A DNA stretch of 64,000 nt from an uncultured Collinsella sp. (GCA_958348225.1 CATVYG010000004.1:13041-77040); one strand, 5' to 3'. Counted from the stretch's first letter, positions 9,319-19,290 are shown. A program made the numbers and translations. Notes: generated by a model from the letters alone, not told the origin.

Positions 9319-9407
9319 GGCAAAACACCCCACAATGCAAACCTTCGCCACCTGCACTAATGATACTGCCAGCTAACACTATTACCAAAAGAAGCCGCGT
9401 GCTCCTC

Positions 9408-9442
9408 ACCACCACAAGGGGGACAGGCACCCTTGTGGTGGT
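9408..9442 (+). repeat. GGGAC-core hairpin, ACCACCACAAGGG stem
   Basis: A perfect 13-bp stem (ACCACCACAAGGG / CCCTTGTGGTGGT) encloses GGACAGGCA. It lies between the divergent genes at 9318 and 9553. Confidence 0.9.
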
Positions 9443-9552
9443 TTTCGACGCTAACGGTCGACCATCTCGCGCCATGAGATTAAACTTGAATTGTTCTCTG
9501 AACATATCCATTTCTGCCTATCCTCAACAGATCTTTGTCTCGAGGAGCGCAT

Positions 9553-10221
9553 ATGAAGCCGTCTCATTCCACCGGCCGCAACGTCATCGCCATTCTCGCC
9601 ATACCCATCGTGATGCTCTTCCTTATCGTCATCACGCCCTTTTCTTTTGGTATCGCCTCGCCCTTCGATCTTTGCGGGATGATCGACGCCGGCTCGCGTG
9701 CCACCTCGCTCTCCTTTGTCTGCCGTGGCGTGTTCTACGAATATGCAATTCCCACCGGAAGTTGGCAGTCCAAGTTACCGTTGCTCGGCAAGGTCGACGG
9801 ATGCTCCCCCTATTTCTGCCTTGAACCTCAGGCGCTAAACTATCTGATCGACGACCAGCCACTCGACTCCATCACCCTCGCCTACGACTACGCACCAAAC
9901 ACCGATGAGCGCCACATGAACCAAGTCCTCGACAAGCTGCTTGGACAGTGCGGGCTCACCGCGGAAGCCGGTCGAACCATCTATAGCAACCGGAAATTAA
10001 AGCGAACAGAACTCCGCCGTGTCGGAAAAATCAAAGGGCGAAACGGGGCCGCCTACTGGGATGCCTGGGCAACACGCGACAAGGGCGAATTCGGACACAG
10101 CACCTATATGGTCACTGTCTACACCAAAGACGGAATTAAGGACAATGTTGACGATTTCGCGTCATCCAAACTCGGCATCCCCAAAACAACCAAGCCCGCC
10201 AGCCCAGATGAAATCCTGTAG
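9553..10221 (+). CDS. Membrane-anchored protein of unknown function
   Basis: 222 residues from ATG 9553, chosen for GAGGAG six bases upstream. It starts MKPSHSTGRNVIAILAIPIV, with one hydrophobic helix at about residues 10-35. The remaining 185 residues lie outside and include three or more Cys (FVCRGVF, DGCSPYFCLEP, GQCGLTA) and a basic region (YSNRKLKRTELRR). Architecture resembles the divergent neighbour (short N-terminus, one helix, Cys-containing outer domain) but no clear alignment could be made by eye. No function is proposed. Confidence 0.65.
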   Translation: MKPSHSTGRNVIAILAIPIVMLFLIVITPFSFGIASPFDLCGMIDAGSRATSLSFVCRGVFYEYAIPTGSWQSKLPLLGKVDGCSPYFCLEPQALNYLIDDQPLDSITLAYDYAPNTDERHMNQVLDKLLGQCGLTAEAGRTIYSNRKLKRTELRRVGKIKGRNGAAYWDAWATRDKGEFGHSTYMVTVYTKDGIKDNVDDFASSKLGIPKTTKPASPDEIL

Positions 10222-10272
10222 AGACGCTCATTAGAATGTCGTTCAGCGAGCACGGCAGCATCGAGCTCGCCC

Positions 10273-10307
10273 ACCACCACGAAAGGGACAGGCCCCTTTG
10301 TGGTGGT
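10273..10307 (+). repeat. GGGAC-core hairpin, ACCACCACGAAAGG stem
   Basis: The arms ACCACCACGAAAGG and CCTTTGTGGTGGT surround GGGACAGGCC, 50 bp after the preceding gene. Confidence 0.85.
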
Positions 10308-10327
10308 TTTCGACTCTGGCACTCGAC

Positions 10328-10468
10328 TGTCTCGATCTGTAACATCTAGCGGCTCTTTTCGATCTTAGATGTTACAGATTGAGATGAAATGATCAGCGGC
10401 GATCGTTTGTCTCAATCTGTAACACCAGGCCCACTTTTAGCGGCCAAGATGTTACAGATTAAGACAAA
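10328..10468. repeat. Two tandem palindromes of the TCTCRATCTGTAACATC family
   Basis: Copies lie at 10328-10386 and 10406-10468. The second shares its inner sequence (ACACCAGGCCCACTTTTAGC) almost exactly with the copy at 8538, so the middle is also inherited, not random. These repeats, the GGGAC hairpins and the hairpin at 10599 fill the 465-bp gap before the hydratase gene. Confidence 0.9.
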
Positions 10469-10472
10469 CGGG

Positions 10473-10507
10473 ACCACCACAAAGGTGCCTGTCCCCATTG
10501 CGGTGGT
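10473..10507 (-). repeat. GGGAC-core hairpin, ACCACC stem
   Basis: On the minus strand ACCACCGCAATGG and CCTTTGTGGTGGT enclose GGACAGGCA, with one wobble and one mismatch in the stem. Confidence 0.8.
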
Positions 10508-10598
10508 CCAACAAAGAAGCCGCCCCAATAAAAAGAGGCGGCATCAAGCAAGTCTATTTTTGGCGTCCCTCAAGACCCAACGAGAACGCAGAAATGTA

Positions 10599-10671
10599 GC
10601 CCGGGGCCACCCTTTGCCGAACGCGACCCTCGCGAAGCGCGTGAGCGGGCGGGAAAGGGTAAGCCCCGGGC
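10599..10671 (-). terminator. Large GC-rich hairpin downstream of the hydratase gene
   Basis: The outer arms GCCCGGGGC and GCCCCGGGC enclose further pairing (CCCTTT with AAAGGG; CTCGCG with CGCGTGAG). It lies 16 bp after the hydratase stop and may end that transcript. There is no clean T-tract. Confidence 0.5.
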
Positions 10672-10686
10672 GGACAATTAAGTGCG

Positions 10687-12987
10687 TTACTCGGCAGCGG
10701 CCTTGAACTTGTTGTAGTTGATCAGGCAGCCGGCCTTGACGATGGCACGCTCCTCTGCCGTCATATCGGCAATGTAGAGCTCAATCTGTTCAACCGAACC
10801 GTCGGCACGCACCACGTAGGCGACGATGCTCTGCAGATCGCCATCGAGCGCGGCGCGTATACCCGGCACAAAGACGTAGTCGCCCACCTCAAAGTTGGGC
10901 TCCGCCTCCATCTGGAAGGGCACCATACCCCAGTTCATCACGTTGGAGCGATAGCGCTTGGTGGCGTACTCGTGGACGATGTTGGCCAGGCCGCCAATTA
11001 CGCGCTGGCAGCTCGCAGCCTGCTCGCGGGCAGAACCGTCACCGGGCTTCTTGGCATAGAGCATGGAGCCGTACTCAGTCGCCTTGGCATCGGCCGCGAC
11101 ACCCGCGTCGGTCAGCGCCTCAAACACACCGGCGAGCTCGGCATCGAGTGCCGCCAGGTCACCCGCGGACTCACCGGCCACGCGGCGCTTCTCCACCGCG
11201 TCAACCTCCTTGGAGCGGCCCACGTAGGCCGGATCGCGACGGCTCAGCGTAAACTCGGCCAAGCCAAGCGGGTTGGAGCGGAAGGAACTCGTCTCGCCCG
11301 AGGGAATGAGCTCGTCGGTCGTGGTGACCGGGTCCATAATCTTGGAACACACCTTGAGCAGGATATCGTCGCCGAGGGGCTCCATCGCAGGCCACGGCTT
11401 GATGTTGGGGCCTTCGACCAGCTCGTCGGCAGGCTCCGCCTTGCCAAAGCCCCAGTACACACGCTTTTTGTACGGCGCGTCGTCAAAGGTGTACTCGCAG
11501 GCCTCATCCCAAGTCTCCTCGGGCAGGTCGGTCGCCGGCGTCAGGACGCCGCCGTTGGCAGCCGTCGCCGCAATGGAGCGGGCGTCCATCAGGGCCACGG
11601 CGCTCAGCTGGCCATTACCCGGCTTGGAACCCTCGCGGTTGGGGAAATTGCGCGTGGTGTGGCGGATGGACAGGCCGTTGTTGGCAGGCGTGTCGCCGGC
11701 GCCAAAGCACGGACCGCAGAACGCCGTGCGCACGATCGCACCTGCCTCCATGAGGTCGTAGATATAGCCACGGCGCGTAAGTTCGAGCGCCACGGGCTGG
11801 CTTGTGGGATAGACCGACAGCGAGAACTCGCCGCAGCCGGTGTTGGCGCCCTTAAGCACGCGGGCAGCCTGGACCACGGAGTCGTAGTTACCGCCCGAGC
11901 AGCCGGCGATAACGCCCTGCTGCACGTGCAGCTTGCCGTCGACGATCTTGTCGAGCAGGCTAAAGTGCGTCTTGCCCTCGCCGATCTTGGCAGCCTCGAG
12001 CTCCACCTCATGCAGGATGTCCTCGAGGTTCTCGTTGAGCTCGTCAATCTCGAAGCCGTTGGAAGGATGGAACGGCAGCGCGATCATGGGCTTGATGCTC
12101 GACAGGTCAACCTCGACGCAGCCGTCATAGTAGGCGACATCAGCGGGCTTGAGCTCGCGGTAGTCGTCGCCGCGGCCGTGCATGGTCAAAAACGCGTGTG
12201 TATCCTCGTCGGTGGCCCAAATGCTCGACAGGCAGGTGGTCTCGGTGGTCATGACATCGACGCCGTTGCGGTAATCGGTCGTCATGCTCGCGATGCCCGG
12301 GCCCACAAACTCCATGACCTTGTTCTTGACGTAGCCCTTGGCAAAGACCGCCTTGATGATAGCGAGCGCCACATCGTGCGGGCCGACGCCGGGGCGCGGG
12401 GCGCCCGCGAGGTAGATGGCCACGACGCCGGGATAGGCAACGTCGTAGGTGTCGCGCAGCAGCTGCTTTGCCAGCTCGCCGCCGCCCTCGCCCACGGCCA
12501 TGGTGCCCAGGGCGCCATAGCGGGTGTGCGAGTCGGAACCCAAGATCATCTTGCCGCAACCGGCGAAGTTCTCACGCATAAAGGAGTGGATGACGGCGAT
12601 GTGCGGCGGGACGAAGATGCCGCCGTACTTCTTGGCCGCGGAAAGGCCAAAGACGTGGTCGTCCTCGTTGATGGTGCCGCCCACGGCGCACAGCGAGTTA
12701 TGGCAGTTGGTGAGCACGTAAGGCAGCGGGAACTGCTCCATGCCCGAGGCGCGCGCCGTCTGGATGATGCCGACAAAGGTGATGTCATGGCTCGCCATGG
12801 CATCGAAGCGAATCTTGAGCGCCTCGGGATCTCCGGACGTATTGTGTGCCTGGAGGATCGAATACGCGATGGTGCCACGCTTGGCATCCTCGGGCGTCTG
12901 CGTAATACCGCGCTCGGCAGCCTCGACCGCAGGCACAACCTCGCTGCCGCCGCGCAGGTAGATGCCGTCCTCGTACAGCTTGACCAT
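10687..12987 (-). CDS. Aconitase-family hydratase (YbhJ-like)
   Basis: 766 residues from ATG 12985-12987, chosen because GGGAG lies six bases upstream; the frame extends 34 codons further without a ribosome site. Aconitase-family features: SDSHTRYGALGTMAVGEGGGEL in the middle, Cys ligands for a 4Fe-4S cluster in GCSGGNYDS and CGPCFGAGD, and a C-terminal swivel-like region (YRSNVMNWGMVPF). The length and order match E. coli YbhJ, a catalytically uncharacterised relative, more than housekeeping aconitase (about 890 residues). It likely dehydrates or isomerises a hydroxy-acid in the cytoplasm; the substrate is unknown. It is a single-gene unit. Confidence 0.85.
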   Translation of the reverse strand: MVKLYEDGIYLRGGSEVVPAVEAAERGITQTPEDAKRGTIAYSILQAHNTSGDPEALKIRFDAMASHDITFVGIIQTARASGMEQFPLPYVLTNCHNSLCAVGGTINEDDHVFGLSAAKKYGGIFVPPHIAVIHSFMRENFAGCGKMILGSDSHTRYGALGTMAVGEGGGELAKQLLRDTYDVAYPGVVAIYLAGAPRPGVGPHDVALAIIKAVFAKGYVKNKVMEFVGPGIASMTTDYRNGVDVMTTETTCLSSIWATDEDTHAFLTMHGRGDDYRELKPADVAYYDGCVEVDLSSIKPMIALPFHPSNGFEIDELNENLEDILHEVELEAAKIGEGKTHFSLLDKIVDGKLHVQQGVIAGCSGGNYDSVVQAARVLKGANTGCGEFSLSVYPTSQPVALELTRRGYIYDLMEAGAIVRTAFCGPCFGAGDTPANNGLSIRHTTRNFPNREGSKPGNGQLSAVALMDARSIAATAANGGVLTPATDLPEETWDEACEYTFDDAPYKKRVYWGFGKAEPADELVEGPNIKPWPAMEPLGDDILLKVCSKIMDPVTTTDELIPSGETSSFRSNPLGLAEFTLSRRDPAYVGRSKEVDAVEKRRVAGESAGDLAALDAELAGVFEALTDAGVAADAKATEYGSMLYAKKPGDGSAREQAASCQRVIGGLANIVHEYATKRYRSNVMNWGMVPFQMEAEPNFEVGDYVFVPGIRAALDGDLQSIVAYVVRADGSVEQIELYIADMTAEERAIVKAGCLINYNKFKAAAE

Positions 12988-13156
12988 ACTGTCTCCCACT
13001 CTGCCCAAAAGATTTGGGCGCATAGCATACATTCGTTCAATATCGTGCCATAGAACGGTTGCGAGTGGGTTACGAATCTGCACGTTCACTTTATCTCGGT
13101 AAAGTAAAGGACGAGCCCGGCGAGGGCCGGCAGATTTGGTGTAAGAGTGTCCCTTC

Positions 13157-13188
13157 GACTAGTCATTTAAGAACGTCCCCCATGACTA
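13157..13188 (-). repeat. GGGAC-core hairpin, TAGTCAT stem
   Basis: The arms TAGTCAT and ATGACTA enclose a loop that reads GGGGGACGTTCTTAA on the minus strand. A degenerate half-copy (GGAACGTCCCCAAGTGCC) follows near 13257. Confidence 0.8.
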
Positions 13189-13287
13189 CCGCATCCGGAG
13201 CAAGGCAACGCCGCAGGTAGAGGACGGACAGCGAGCGAGCCGTATTTCCAAAGTGAGGAACGTCCCCAAGTGCCGCATCCGGGCCAT

Positions 13288-13458
13288 GGCAACGCCGATA
13301 TTTTGGCGCGGACAGCGAAAGCCCGCCAGAGCGAGCAAGGTGCCTTGAAACAAGGCGGCATTGATCTTTTGATCATGCCGCCGAAGTTGAAAGGCAGATT
13401 GCCGCTCTGACGGGCTTGCAGCGTCAACTGGTTACGCGGGTTGGTAAACCCGTGTAAC
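13288..13458 (-). ncRNA. Structured 3'-UTR element, copy 1 (after hspR)
   Basis: About 170 nt, repeated at 33128 and 41255. Read on the minus strand, a hairpin (13431-13458, overlapping the hspR stop codon) comes first. A 15-bp outer stem follows (AAGCCCGTCAGAGCG with CGCTCTGGCGGGCTT) that encloses an inner 12-bp hairpin closed by GGCGGCATGATC and GATCAATGCCGCC, plus CAAGG/CCTTG. Stem bases change in a compensating way between copies. An RNA role is inference; it may act in mRNA 3'-end formation or stability. Confidence 0.6.
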
Positions 13459-13874
13459 TACAAATCCCCGCCTGCGCCCAAAAGTTTGCGCATGACCTGT
13501 TCGGGGTTAACCGAGCCGTCGCGCGGGGCCAGGGCGGTGATCTTCTTCTGCATCTTGTACTCGTGCAGCTCGTCCTCGAGCTGGCGCACGCGGGCACGGA
13601 GCTTTTCGTTCTCGCGCTCGCGCTCCTCAGCACGCTCCTTCATATCGAGGATGCGCACCACGCCGGCAAGGTTGATGCCCTCGTCGGTCAGCTGGTTGAT
13701 GAGCTCCAGGCGCTCGATATCGGCACGCGAATACAGACGCGTATTGCCGCCCGAGCGCTGGGGATTCAGCAAGCCTTTGGACTCGTAGACGCGCAGAGTC
13801 TGCGGGTGCATGCCGGTCAGCTCGGCCGCCACGCTGATCATGTACAGCGGTTTGTTCCTATTGTCCTCGGCCAT
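13458..13874 (-). CDS. hspR: MerR-family heat-shock regulator HspR
   Basis: 138 residues. It starts MAEDNRNKPLYMISVAAELTGMHPQTLRVYESKGLL, the MerR winged-helix signature typical of HspR, then NTRLYSRADIERLELINQLTDEGINLAGV, then a Glu/Arg-rich coiled coil (about residues 75-108). HspR represses dnaK and clpB operons in Actinomycetota, usually with DnaK as corepressor. It is the last gene of the dnaK-grpE-dnaJ-hspR cluster, the standard actinobacterial arrangement, so it is autoregulated. Its stop codon lies inside the first hairpin of the structured 3' element. The likely operators are the dyads at 8289 and 17867. Confidence 0.93.
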   Translation of the reverse strand: MAEDNRNKPLYMISVAAELTGMHPQTLRVYESKGLLNPQRSGGNTRLYSRADIERLELINQLTDEGINLAGVVRILDMKERAEERERENEKLRARVRQLEDELHEYKMQKKITALAPRDGSVNPEQVMRKLLGAGGDL

Positions 13875-13946
13875 GCTACCTGACCCCTTTCCGTCTCGTT
13901 ATCGTCCATCATAAGCCCGTGGGCGCGGGCGTGCGCCGCGACCGCC

Positions 13947-14912
13947 CTAGTACGTCGCCTTGTAACGGTTGACCTTCTCGCGATAGTCGCGTGTGTCGGC
14001 CTCGCGCAGCTTGGTCATGGCATCGCGCTCGTCATCGGATAGGTTCGTGGGGACCTGCACCTTGATCTCGACGAGCAGCGCGCCTGTGCGGCCACGGTGC
14101 TTAACGTCGGGCGCCCCCATTTCCTTAAAGCGGAACTTCTTGCCCGTCTGGGTACCCGCGGGCACCTTCAGACGAACCGTCGCACCGCCGGGCGTCGGCA
14201 CGTCCACCGTGCAGCCGAGCGCCGCCTCGTAGACCGAGACCGGTACCTCCATGGTCACGTCGGCACCCTTGCGCTTAAACAGCGGGTGCTCCTCCACATG
14301 CGTGGTCACGACCAGGTCGCCGCGCTCGCCACCCGCAACGCCGTACTCGCCGCGACGTTTGTAGCGCAGCTTGCCGCCGTCGACCGCGCCCGCGGGGACC
14401 GAGACCGTAATGGTCTGCTGCTCGCCCGTCGAGGGAATGCGGTAGGTGACCTTGTGCGTCACGCCGCGAAACGCGTCCTCGGCCGTCACATCGACGGTCA
14501 GCGACAGGTCGCCGCCCTTGCGAGCACGGCTGCGACCCGCGCCGGCACCGGCAGCGCCCGCAGCCCCGGCAAAGCCCGAGCCCCAATCGCTGCCCCAGGC
14601 GCCGTTGCCGCTAAAGATGCTGTCGAAGATGTCGCCCCAGCCGCTGGCACCTGCGCCGGCACCGTAGCCTCCGCCATACGCGCCGCCTGCGCCCGGCATG
14701 CCGCCAAACATGAGCATCTGGTCGTACTCTTTGCGCTTCTTCTCGTCCGAAAGCGTCTCGTAGGCCTCGCTGATCTCCTTGAACTTGGCCTCGTCGCCGC
14801 CGGCATCGGGGTGATATTTTTGCGCGAGCTTGCGAAACGCGCTCTTGATCTCTTTGTCGGAGGCGCTCTTGGATACGCCCAGGATGTCATAGAAGGTTTT
14901 GCCTGCAGCCAT
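13947..14912 (-). CDS. dnaJ: DnaJ-type co-chaperone lacking the zinc-finger domain
   Basis: 321 residues from ATG 14910-14912, chosen for AGGAGAGGAG upstream. The J domain covers residues 4-68 with the essential HPD (QKYHPDAGGDE). A Gly/Ala/Ser-rich linker follows (about 75-130), then two beta-sandwich client domains. The four CxxCxGxG zinc repeats of classical DnaJ are absent; the only Cys is in ALGCTVDVP. By layout it is a class II (CbpA-like) J-protein sitting in the dnaJ position of the dnaK operon. It stimulates the DnaK ATPase and delivers substrates. Separated from grpE by a 108-nt gap with a hairpin. Confidence 0.9.
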   Translation of the reverse strand: MAAGKTFYDILGVSKSASDKEIKSAFRKLAQKYHPDAGGDEAKFKEISEAYETLSDEKKRKEYDQMLMFGGMPGAGGAYGGGYGAGAGASGWGDIFDSIFSGNGAWGSDWGSGFAGAAGAAGAGAGRSRARKGGDLSLTVDVTAEDAFRGVTHKVTYRIPSTGEQQTITVSVPAGAVDGGKLRYKRRGEYGVAGGERGDLVVTTHVEEHPLFKRKGADVTMEVPVSVYEAALGCTVDVPTPGGATVRLKVPAGTQTGKKFRFKEMGAPDVKHRGRTGALLVEIKVQVPTNLSDDERDAMTKLREADTRDYREKVNRYKATY

Positions 14913-14983
14913 CGTAGCTCCTCTCCTGTTACGTCCGCCGCCCATGCAGACGACGGCTCATGCTTTCATATGGCACTAGGCCA

Positions 14984-15017
14984 GAAAGGGCCCCGGGTGT
15001 TGCCCCGGGGCCCTTCT
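14984..15017 (-). terminator. Strong hairpin between grpE and dnaJ
   Basis: An almost perfect stem (GAAGGGCCCCGGG with CCCGGGGCCCTTTC) lies right after the grpE stop. The T-tract is weak, so it could be a leaky terminator or an RNA-processing site that lowers dnaJ-hspR output relative to dnaK-grpE. Confidence 0.6.
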
Positions 15018-15020
15018 CAA

Positions 15021-15863
15021 TTACTCCTCGGTGCTCTCGGCCGTATCGGCCGTAGCATCCTCGGGCGCCGCTTCGGGCTCCGGTGCGGGGCGCTTCTCGC
15101 CACCGTAGGTCACCGTCACCATCGCGGAACGCAGGATGCGATCCGCCATGCGATAGCCCTTCTGGTACACATCGTTGACGGTCTCGTCATACTGCGATGC
15201 GTCCTCGACGCGACCCACGGCCTGATGCTCGAGCGGATCGAACGCCTCGCCCTTGGGATCGATAGGCTCAACACCCTCGTGCGCAAACACGTCGAGCAGC
15301 TTGGCATGTACCGCGTCAACGCCATCGACGAACTGCTTAAAGTCGTCGGAAAGCTCTTGACTGCGGGCATGGTCGATCGCGCGCTCGATATCGTCGATCA
15401 CCGGCAACAGCGCGGTGACAAGCTTCTCGGTCGCGCGCTCGCGCTCGGCGATACGCTCATTGGCGGTGCGGCGACGGAAGTTCTCCCAGTCGGCCTGCAG
15501 ACGGGCGGTACGCTCGGTGGCGTCCTTTGCCTTGTCCTCGGCGGCCTTCTGAGCCTCTGCCGCAGCATCGAGCTCGTTGCGCACGTCGGCAAGCTCTTTC
15601 TGAGCCTGCTCGAACTTGAGCTTAAAGTCGTTGTCGGCGGCTTCTTCACCGGCGCGGATAGCGGCTTCCACCATCTCGTCCTCGGTCATCGTCGCCTCCT
15701 TGTTGGAATCCTCTACCTGGTTCTCGGCAGCCTCGGCGGCCGGGGCCTCGTTGGCCTCGGTATCGTCGACGGCCTCTACGGGAATCTTCACGTCCTTCTC
15801 CTCAGAGTCAACGGGGGCGGCGCCAGCGGCGGCCGCCTCCGTGCGAGCTTTACGGGCGGACAT
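15021..15863 (-). CDS. grpE: Nucleotide exchange factor GrpE
   Basis: 280 residues, longer than the roughly 200 of E. coli GrpE because of an acidic, Ala/Glu-rich N-terminal extension (about residues 1-75) and a Glu/Pro-rich tail. The core has the long dimerising coiled coil (residues 80-140), the family segment ARLQADWENFRRRTANER, and the C-terminal beta head (VEPIDPKGEAFDPLEHQAV, YQKGYRMADRILRSAMVTV). It releases ADP from DnaK in the cytoplasm. It starts two bases after the dnaK stop, so it is co-transcribed with dnaK. Confidence 0.95.
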   Translation of the reverse strand: MSARKARTEAAAAGAAPVDSEEKDVKIPVEAVDDTEANEAPAAEAAENQVEDSNKEATMTEDEMVEAAIRAGEEAADNDFKLKFEQAQKELADVRNELDAAAEAQKAAEDKAKDATERTARLQADWENFRRRTANERIAERERATEKLVTALLPVIDDIERAIDHARSQELSDDFKQFVDGVDAVHAKLLDVFAHEGVEPIDPKGEAFDPLEHQAVGRVEDASQYDETVNDVYQKGYRMADRILRSAMVTVTYGGEKRPAPEPEAAPEDATADTAESTEE

Positions 15864-15865
15864 GA

Positions 15866-17758
<1,893 letters not shown>

Positions 17759-17866
17759 TAGAAATTCCCTCTCTCTTGTGCGTTTGCACCGACTCGGCGG
17801 TCTGCCGAGCGGTGTTTCGGCTTGTCTTTCAGGATGTAGTGTATCCCCTTATGGGCCGGAATATAC

Positions 17867-17895
17867 AAAATCTAAGTCAATTCATATAAGATTTC
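17867..17895 (-). promoter_or_regulatory. Heat-shock operator-like dyad upstream of dnaK
   Basis: AATCTAAGTC-N10-AGATT has the same 25-bp spacing as the clpB copy (8289-8316), and ATATAAGATTT is also conserved. On the minus strand a TATATT hexamer follows closely, so the dyad covers the -35 region. HspR is the likely repressor (inference). Confidence 0.65.
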
Positions 17896-18020
17896 TTATT
17901 GCCAAGAGTTTAGGTTCTTAAATGCGCAGGTAGATGCGCTGTTTGAGTTCTAGACAAATCTATCGAGATCTATGTAGAGATGGCTGAGGCTTGAGTCCGG
18001 GGGTGCCTGGGGCTGCCTTG

Positions 18021-18192
18021 CGGAAAGCTCGTCCCGTTTTGAGCGTGGATTCCGGGCCGCGGTTTCCGTCTGAAGGCTCAACCGGAAACCGTATCCCGTT
18101 TTGAGAGCTGATACCGGGTCGCAGTTTCCGCTAGCGGGCCCAACCGGAAACTACGACCCGTTTTTCGGCCAAATAACGGGATGCCCTTTCCG
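18021..18192. repeat. Periodic array of six alternating 16-bp repeats
   Basis: Six 16-mers of the form CGGAAA-N6-CCCG alternate in orientation. They start at 18021, 18053, 18083, 18115, 18145 and 18177, that is at spacings of 32, 30, 32, 30 and 32 nt. The fourth and fifth copies pair almost perfectly (CGGGTCGCAGTTTCCG with CGGAAACTACGACCCG). The array lies in the 657-bp gap between dnaK and the ferredoxin. The rest of that gap shows only the dnaK upstream dyad and a weak hairpin (GCGCAG/CTGCGC then T6 at 18242-18273). Confidence 0.85.
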
Positions 18193-18415
18193 CAGGCGCG
18201 CTCAATAGCTCAATATTTCAAGTCACCTTTAGCTAACATTTGCGCAGCTCAACGGCCCCACCTGCGCGTTTTTTAGTAAACCTTGGCATACTCGGCGAAC
18301 GGTATGAAGATGCCGGTCAGAGGGTATTGCAAACGGTCGCTCCCGTGGTATGTTTTTGCCCGAATCAAACCGGCGCGCATCGCCTGTAGCGTCGGTCAAC
18401 AGAGAGGAAACTACC

Positions 18416-18601
18416 ATGGCTCATCCCGTAATTGATGCCGACGAGTGCATCGCTTGTGGCGTTTGCGTCGACTCCTGCCCCGCTGGCGTTCTGGAGCTCC
18501 AGGACGTCGCTACCGTCGCTGACGAGGACTCCTGCGTCGCCTGTGGCGCTTGCCAGGACGCTTGCCCCGCTGGCGCGATCACTGAGATCGTCGAGGAGTA
18601 A
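18416..18601 (+). CDS. 2[4Fe-4S] ferredoxin
   Basis: 61 residues from ATG 18416, with AGAGAGGAAAC upstream. Two complete clostridial-type cluster motifs are present: CIACGVCVDSCPAG (about residues 11-24) and CVACGACQDACPAG (about 40-53), ending ITEIVEE. It is a small soluble low-potential electron carrier of anaerobes, serving oxidoreductases such as pyruvate:ferredoxin oxidoreductase or hydrogenases. It is monocistronic and ends at a strong terminator. Confidence 0.95.
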   Translation: MAHPVIDADECIACGVCVDSCPAGVLELQDVATVADEDSCVACGACQDACPAGAITEIVEE

Positions 18602-18639
18602 CAACTCCCCACTTGCACACTCAAAAGTACACCGTGCAC

Positions 18640-18685
18640 AAAAAAGGAGGCTTCCGCATCGCCGCGGAGGCCTCCTTTTTGTTTG
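18640..18685. terminator. Bidirectional terminator between ferredoxin and niaR
   Basis: AAAAAGGAGGCTTCCGC pairs with GCGGAGGCCTCCTTTTTG, giving T-tracts on both strands. It serves the convergent ferredoxin and nad operon transcripts. Confidence 0.9.
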
Positions 18686-18744
18686 TGCGGATAACTAATT
18701 TGGCACCGCTGCAGATTGCCGCTTAGGGGCGTTTGCAGCATCGG

Positions 18745-19290
18745 CTACGATAGGTCGTCTTCGTAGGGCATGAGGTCAGCCAAGTAGCCTTTCTCCTTGA
18801 GCATGGCCTCGATCTCGTCGAGGGTCTGCTCGTCTTCCGCCGCGATGCGATGGAAGTGGTAGCCGCTCGTCACCGTTAGTAGTGGAAAGCTCTTGCCGCT
18901 CTCGATATCGTGCAGGTAGCGCTCAACATCGCGACGATTGCGGATGTCCAGGTCGGCCGTGATCTTACCGTACACGCGGTGATTGACGATCACGTTGAGC
19001 ACGGCACCACCGGCGTCGACGATACTCGTGAGCTCATCGCCTGCCTGCTCCACGCCGTGGCGAACCTTGACCAAGCGCGTGGGAACAGCCGGACTGCTCG
19101 CCGCCTCCTGCAGCACGTAGCCGCGATTGGTCGCCACGATATCGTGCCCATCGGCGCGCAGCAGGGCGATGTCTTGCACGACAATCTGGCGGCTCACACC
19201 CACCTCACGAGCAAGTGCGCTGCCGGAGACGGGGCCCTTGGCTCGCTCGAGCACGCCCATGATGGCACGGCGACGCTCGCGGGCGTCCAT
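18745..19290 (-). CDS. niaR: Niacin-responsive repressor NiaR
   Basis: 181 residues. An N-terminal helix-turn-helix of HTH-11 type (RRRAIMGVLERAKGPVSGSALAREVGVSRQIVVQDIALLRADG) is followed by a 3H domain with three conserved His regions (VRHGVEQA, VNHRVYGKI, SGYHFHRIAA). NiaR proteins bind nicotinic acid and repress NAD synthesis or niacin uptake genes. It is the last gene of nadA-nadB-nadC-niaR and overlaps the nadC stop by one base, which supports this role. The perfect inverted repeat over the nadA promoter is its likely target. Confidence 0.9.
   Translation of the reverse strand: MDARERRRAIMGVLERAKGPVSGSALAREVGVSRQIVVQDIALLRADGHDIVATNRGYVLQEAASSPAVPTRLVKVRHGVEQAGDELTSIVDAGGAVLNVIVNHRVYGKITADLDIRNRRDVERYLHDIESGKSFPLLTVTSGYHFHRIAAEDEQTLDEIEAMLKEKGYLADLMPYEDDLS

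Noticed and set aside
13167..13427. Repeated small ORF (LQARQSGNLPFNFGGM) in the structured elements
   Set aside because: The same peptide start appears in all three copies, but the differences follow RNA pairing and change amino acids (IKRS versus TRRS), and the frames end at random points. Structure explains conservation better than coding.
18021..18192. CRISPR array
   Set aside because: Repeats are only 16 bp, alternate in orientation, have variable middles and similar spacers, and no cas gene is nearby.
17759..18415. CIRCE element for HrcA upstream of dnaK
   Set aside because: No TTAGCACTC-N9-GAGTGCTAA-like sequence is present; the AATCTAAGTC dyad and hspR explain control.
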